Assembly (NCBI RefSeq): GCF_937936315.1
Contig: NZ_CALGWU010000025.1
Location: 62,001-126,000 of the forward strand
From: an uncultured Capnocytophaga sp.
Lineage (GTDB): Bacteria > Bacteroidota > Bacteroidia > Flavobacteriales > Flavobacteriaceae
Reading direction: 5' to 3'
DNA length: 64,000 nucleotides
Part shown: positions 60,745 to 64,000 of the stretch, one piece after another
Position numbering within the stretch: the first letter of the stretch is position 1
Layout of the letters: every line of letters begins with the position of its first letter
Program-made: the position numbers and the translations under genes
The notes under the pieces: model-generated
Seen by the model: only the letters and a program-made list of their open reading frames with translations
Database searches by the model: none
Told to the model about the DNA's origin: nothing

Positions 60745-61848
60745 TTATTTTTTAGCTATCATTTCTGCAAATTGGTCGAACAAATAAGTTGCATCGTTGG
60801 GTCCTGGGCCTGCTTCAGGGTGATACTGTACGCTAAAACATTTCTTGCCTTTAATGCGCAAGCCCATCACGGTATTATCGTTTAGATGGGTATGAGTGAT
60901 TTCCACATTAGGATTTGCTTCTGCCTCTGCTCTATTCACTGCAAAACCATGGTTTTGTGAGGTAATCTCGTCTTTACCCGTAAGCAAATTCTTCACGGGG
61001 TGATTGATACCGCGGTGACCATTGTGCATTTTGTAAGTGCTGATACCATTGGCAAGTGCAATAATTTGATGTCCTAAGCAAATACCAAAAATAGGCAAAT
61101 CTTCTGCTATCATTTGTTTTACTTGAGTAATCACCTCGGTGAGTGGTTCGGGGTCGCCAGGTCCATTAGACAAGAAATAGCCATCAGGATTCCACGCTTT
61201 GAGCTCAGCTAAAGGCGTATTATACGGAAATACTTTGATGTACATATCACGAGCTGCCAAGTTGCGTAAGATATTTTGCTTGATACCGAAATCGAGTGCT
61301 GCTACTTTGTACTTTGCCTCAGGATTGCCAAAAAAATAAGGTTCAGTAACCGACACTTTCGATGCCAATTCTAAACCTTTCATATTGGGAACCTCTTGTA
61401 AACGAGCTTTGAGTAGTGCTAAATCATCAGTTTCAGTGGAAATAACGGCGTTCATTGAGCCATTGTCGCGGATGTAGCTCACCAAAGCGCGTGTATCTAC
61501 TTCGCAAATAGCTACCAAGTGGTTACGGTCTAAAAAGTTTTTCAGGGTTTCCTCGGCAGAAGCACGTGAGGCTTCATAACTAAAATTTCTGCATACCAAC
61601 CCTGCAATTTTCATACCACTTGATTCGTAATCATCGGCGGCAATGCCATAATTACCAATATGAGCATTGGTAGTTACCATAATTTGACCAAAGTATGAGG
61701 GATCAGTAAAAATTTCTTGATAGCCCGTCATACCTGTATTGAAACACACTTCGCCAAAAGCAGTACCTTCATAACCAACGCTTTTGCCATAAAAGGCAGT
61801 GCCATCGGCAAGGAGCAAAACTGCTTTTTTCTTTTGTTGATACTTCAT
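60745..61848 (-). CDS. carA: carbamoyl-phosphate synthase small subunit
   Basis: The 367-residue glutaminase subunit supplies ammonia to CarB for carbamoyl phosphate, used for arginine and pyrimidines. The N-terminal domain has LADGTAFYGKSVGYEGTAFG and FNTGMTGYQEIFTDPSY. The class-I amidotransferase domain has YFLSNGPGDPEPL, the nucleophile Cys in GICLGHQIIALANG, and the His-Glu pair in QYHPEAGPGP. carB is not adjacent here, which is common in Bacteroidota. Its promoter box is at 61873-61880, and DinB-like follows in the same unit. Confidence 0.95.
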   Translation of the reverse strand: MKYQQKKKAVLLLADGTAFYGKSVGYEGTAFGEVCFNTGMTGYQEIFTDPSYFGQIMVTTNAHIGNYGIAADDYESSGMKIAGLVCRNFSYEASRASAEETLKNFLDRNHLVAICEVDTRALVSYIRDNGSMNAVISTETDDLALLKARLQEVPNMKGLELASKVSVTEPYFFGNPEAKYKVAALDFGIKQNILRNLAARDMYIKVFPYNTPLAELKAWNPDGYFLSNGPGDPEPLTEVITQVKQMIAEDLPIFGICLGHQIIALANGISTYKMHNGHRGINHPVKNLLTGKDEITSQNHGFAVNRAEAEANPNVEITHTHLNDNTVMGLRIKGKKCFSVQYHPEAGPGPNDATYLFDQFAEMIAKK

Positions 61849-61872
61849 TGTGCTATTTCCTTAATTTGAGCG

Positions 61873-61880
61873 CAAAGGTA
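61873..61880 (-). promoter_or_regulatory. carA: -7 box of carA
   Basis: The minus strand reads TACCTTTG, 25 bp before the ATG. A short heptad tract starts 7 bp upstream. Confidence 0.7.
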
Positions 61881-61886
61881 CAAAAT

Positions 61887-61907
61887 AATTAACAATTAAC
61901 AAGTAAT
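61887..61907. repeat. short heptad tract upstream of carA promoter
   Basis: AATTAAC, AATTAAC, AAGTAAT in 7-bp register, placed like the tracts upstream of cysN and purC. Confidence 0.45.
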
Positions 61908-61921
61908 GAGGAAGATTTTTT

Positions 61922-64000
61922 TTAATCAGAAAGTCCTAAATCTTCCATTGCCATTTCTTCATCATCTTGAGTCTCTTCAGCCTTTTTAGCTATAATTTTC
62001 TCAATACGGCGATCGTTGAGATTGTATTGAGCTAATAAATTGTCTAAATCGTCTAAAAAAGATTTGGTAATGGCTACTTTTAAATTGCCATTTTCCATAT
62101 TGAGGTGGATATTCTCGGTTTGATGATGTACCACAAAATAAATAGGCTGGTTACCTTTGTGTTTTTGCAGTAAATCTCTGTAATCGGTAATGAATTTTGG
62201 GGTGATATCCTTAATATTTACGTGCAAAGTAAGTTTCTTAGCAAGACTTTCCATTACATCTTGTAACTGCATTACCTGCATAAACTGTATGCGAGGCTCT
62301 CCTCTTTGGTTGGTTTCTCTATTAAGGAATCCTTCTACTACTTTAAATTTGACATACAAAAACGCCCCAGGAATCATATATTTCTGATAGTTCAAATAAT
62401 CATCTCCAAAGAGTTTAAACTCATAAGAGCCATCGTAATCCTCGAGGGTGAGAAAACCAAATCCTTTACCATTTTTGCTGGTACGGTGCTGCAAATCAGC
62501 TACCATACCTGCTACTGTGAGTTCGCGATTGATAAAAGAATTCAGGTCTTGCAATTGTGACAGACTGATATTGCAGAAATTGTGCAATTCGTGTTTGAAA
62601 TCGTCTAATGGGTGACCTGAGATATAGATACCCACTACCTCCTTCTCACGGCGCAACTGCTCGAGGTTGCCCCAAGTTTCGCACTTAGGGACTGCAGGTT
62701 CAGGGACATCTACTTCACTCTCACCCCCGAAGAGACTCATCTGAGCAGAGTTCTTGCTCTCTTGATATTTGGTACCAAAACGAATGGCTTTTTCGAGGAA
62801 TGGAATACCATCGGCTTCGGCGTGGAAATACTGAGCACGGTGCACATTGGTGAACGAATCAAAACCTCCTGCCAAGGCTATACTTTCAAAGGCTTTTTTG
62901 TTGATACTCTTATAATCTACACGTTTTGCCAAATCGAAAATAGAAGTATAAGGACGCTCTTGGCGTTGTTCTACAATCGTATCGACGGCTGCTTTTCCTA
63001 CCCCTTTTACGGCCCCCATCCCGAAACGTATATCGCCGTTTTTATTTACGGTAAATTTGTATAACGATTCATTCACATCAGGAGGTAATACCTTGATTCC
63101 CATACGGTGGCACTCTTCTAAGAAGAAAGTAATCGTTTTGATATCATTCATATTGTTAGACAATACTGCTGCCATATACTCGGCAGGGTAATTGGCTTTG
63201 AGGTAGGCAGTTTGATACCCCACCCACGCATAACAGGTGGAGTGCGATTTGTTGAACGCATAAGCGGCAAACTTCTCCCAGTCTGCCCATATCTTTTCGA
63301 GTTTTTGAGCGTCGTGACCTTTTTCAGAGGCTTGGGTAATGAACTTAGGTTTCATCTTAGCTAGTACGGCTATTTGTTTCTTACCCATCGCCTTACGGAG
63401 TACGTCGGCTTCACCTTTGGTAAAACCTGCCAATTTCTGCGATAGCAACATCACCTGCTCTTGATAGACAGTAATCCCATAAGTTTCTTTGAGGTATTCC
63501 TCCATATCGGGGAGGTCGTACTCAATGGGCTCAATACCGTGTTTCCGCTTGATAAAACTAGGAATGTACTCCAATGGTCCTGGACGATAGAGGGCATTCA
63601 TCGCTATCAGGTCGGCAAAGACGGTAGGTTTCAGCTCTCGCATATATTTCTGCATACCAGTGGACTCGTACTGGAAAATCCCGACCGTTTCACCGCGCTG
63701 GAAGAGTTCGTAAGTTTTTTTATCGTCGAGCGGAAAAGCCTCGGCATCTAGCTCTATATTATGCGTTTGTTTGATATTTTCAATAGTATCTTTGATAAGT
63801 GTGAGGGTACTGAGCCCCAAGAAGTCCATTTTCAGCAACCCTGCACTCTCTACTACCGAGTTATCGAACTGCGTCACAAATAAGTCGGAATCTTTGGCTA
63901 AAGCTACCGGCACAAAGTTGGTGATATCGTCGGGGGTAATAATCACCCCGCAAGCGTGGATACCCGTGTTGCGCACCGAACCTTCAATAATATTTGCCTG
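61922..64000 (-). CDS. dnaE: DNA polymerase III alpha subunit, partial
   Basis: This is the C-terminal part, over 690 residues, of the replicative polymerase; the frame stays open to the window edge (first visible codons read QANIIEGSVRNTGIHACGVI). FVTQFDNSVVESAGLLKMDF and LYRPGPLEYIPSFIKRKHG belong to the palm and fingers, and the catalytic Asp motif PDVD lies outside the window. FNKSHSTCYAWVGYQTAYLK is a finger motif. The helix-hairpin-helix near GMGAVKGVGKAAVDTIV binds DNA, and TVAGMVADLQHRTSKNGKGF is the OB fold. The end is acidic. Confidence 0.95.
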   Translation of the reverse strand, partial: QANIIEGSVRNTGIHACGVIITPDDITNFVPVALAKDSDLFVTQFDNSVVESAGLLKMDFLGLSTLTLIKDTIENIKQTHNIELDAEAFPLDDKKTYELFQRGETVGIFQYESTGMQKYMRELKPTVFADLIAMNALYRPGPLEYIPSFIKRKHGIEPIEYDLPDMEEYLKETYGITVYQEQVMLLSQKLAGFTKGEADVLRKAMGKKQIAVLAKMKPKFITQASEKGHDAQKLEKIWADWEKFAAYAFNKSHSTCYAWVGYQTAYLKANYPAEYMAAVLSNNMNDIKTITFFLEECHRMGIKVLPPDVNESLYKFTVNKNGDIRFGMGAVKGVGKAAVDTIVEQRQERPYTSIFDLAKRVDYKSINKKAFESIALAGGFDSFTNVHRAQYFHAEADGIPFLEKAIRFGTKYQESKNSAQMSLFGGESEVDVPEPAVPKCETWGNLEQLRREKEVVGIYISGHPLDDFKHELHNFCNISLSQLQDLNSFINRELTVAGMVADLQHRTSKNGKGFGFLTLEDYDGSYEFKLFGDDYLNYQKYMIPGAFLYVKFKVVEGFLNRETNQRGEPRIQFMQVMQLQDVMESLAKKLTLHVNIKDITPKFITDYRDLLQKHKGNQPIYFVVHHQTENIHLNMENGNLKVAITKSFLDDLDNLLAQYNLNDRRIEKIIAKKAEETQDDEEMAMEDLGLSD

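Overview
The window looks like a chromosomal segment of a Flavobacteriaceae member (phylum Bacteroidota), most likely Capnocytophaga or a close relative. The evidence is low GC, promoters with the Bacteroidota -7 box TAnnTTTG, a SusC/SusD locus ending in a GH18 endo-beta-N-acetylglucosaminidase, a FolK-deoxynucleoside kinase fusion, an FtsZ with a very long C-terminal tail, DUF4252 and WG-repeat proteins, and many small lipoproteins. The genus is inferred from gene content only. No rRNA, tRNA, CRISPR array, insertion sequence or prophage was found.

Layout. 1-2.2 kb is a small accessory region: a nested palindrome, a lipocalin-like lipoprotein, a hicAB toxin-antitoxin pair enclosed by two nearly identical hairpins, and an SMI1/KNR4 protein. 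2.2-14 kb is mostly housekeeping on the minus strand: yidD-fabI, rocD, a roadblock-like protein, an orphan cysN, a lipoprotein pseudogene with two frameshifts, folK-dNK, purC, an FAH-family hydrolase on the plus strand, folP-cdaA and sdaA. 14-20 kb on the plus strand holds a DUF2339 membrane protein, two tandem free-standing Aer-type PAS proteins and a long-chain acyl-CoA synthetase. 20-22.4 kb on the minus strand holds panB, a YoaK protein and an RluA-type pseudouridine synthase in overlapping order.

22.6-27.6 kb is a cassette of four proteins I do not recognise followed by a 951-residue SNF2 helicase. It is the best candidate in the window for an undescribed system. 27.6-30 kb has three small envelope proteins and a lone 2-oxoacid dehydrogenase E2. 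30-40.8 kb on the minus strand has ftsA-ftsZ away from the rest of the division cluster, kdsB, fabH-accB-accC for fatty acid initiation, a large secreted protein and pcm. 41-45.3 kb has two tandem WG-repeat lipoproteins and tyrS.

45.8-54.0 kb is a five-gene polysaccharide utilisation locus: SusC porin, SusD, a degenerate GH18-like lipoprotein, a LamG lipoprotein and an active-site-intact GH18. Together they would cut N-glycans from host glycoproteins at the cell surface and import the glycan. It resembles the Gpd locus of Capnocytophaga canimorsus in plan. 54-64 kb on the minus strand returns to housekeeping: aspartate kinase, OmpA-like and lipocalin-like lipoproteins, an MBL hydrolase, rpmH (too short for routine ORF calling), a secreted CarboxypepD_reg-like protein, eno, a DinB-like protein, carA and the 3-prime part of dnaE, which runs off the window.

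Two repeat patterns run through the whole window. One is a palindromic element with arms AACTTTGCCAAAG/CTTTGGCAAAGTT just after several stop codons. The other is tracts of degenerate 7-bp units in gaps between genes, several of them placed 6-8 bp upstream of a -7 promoter box.
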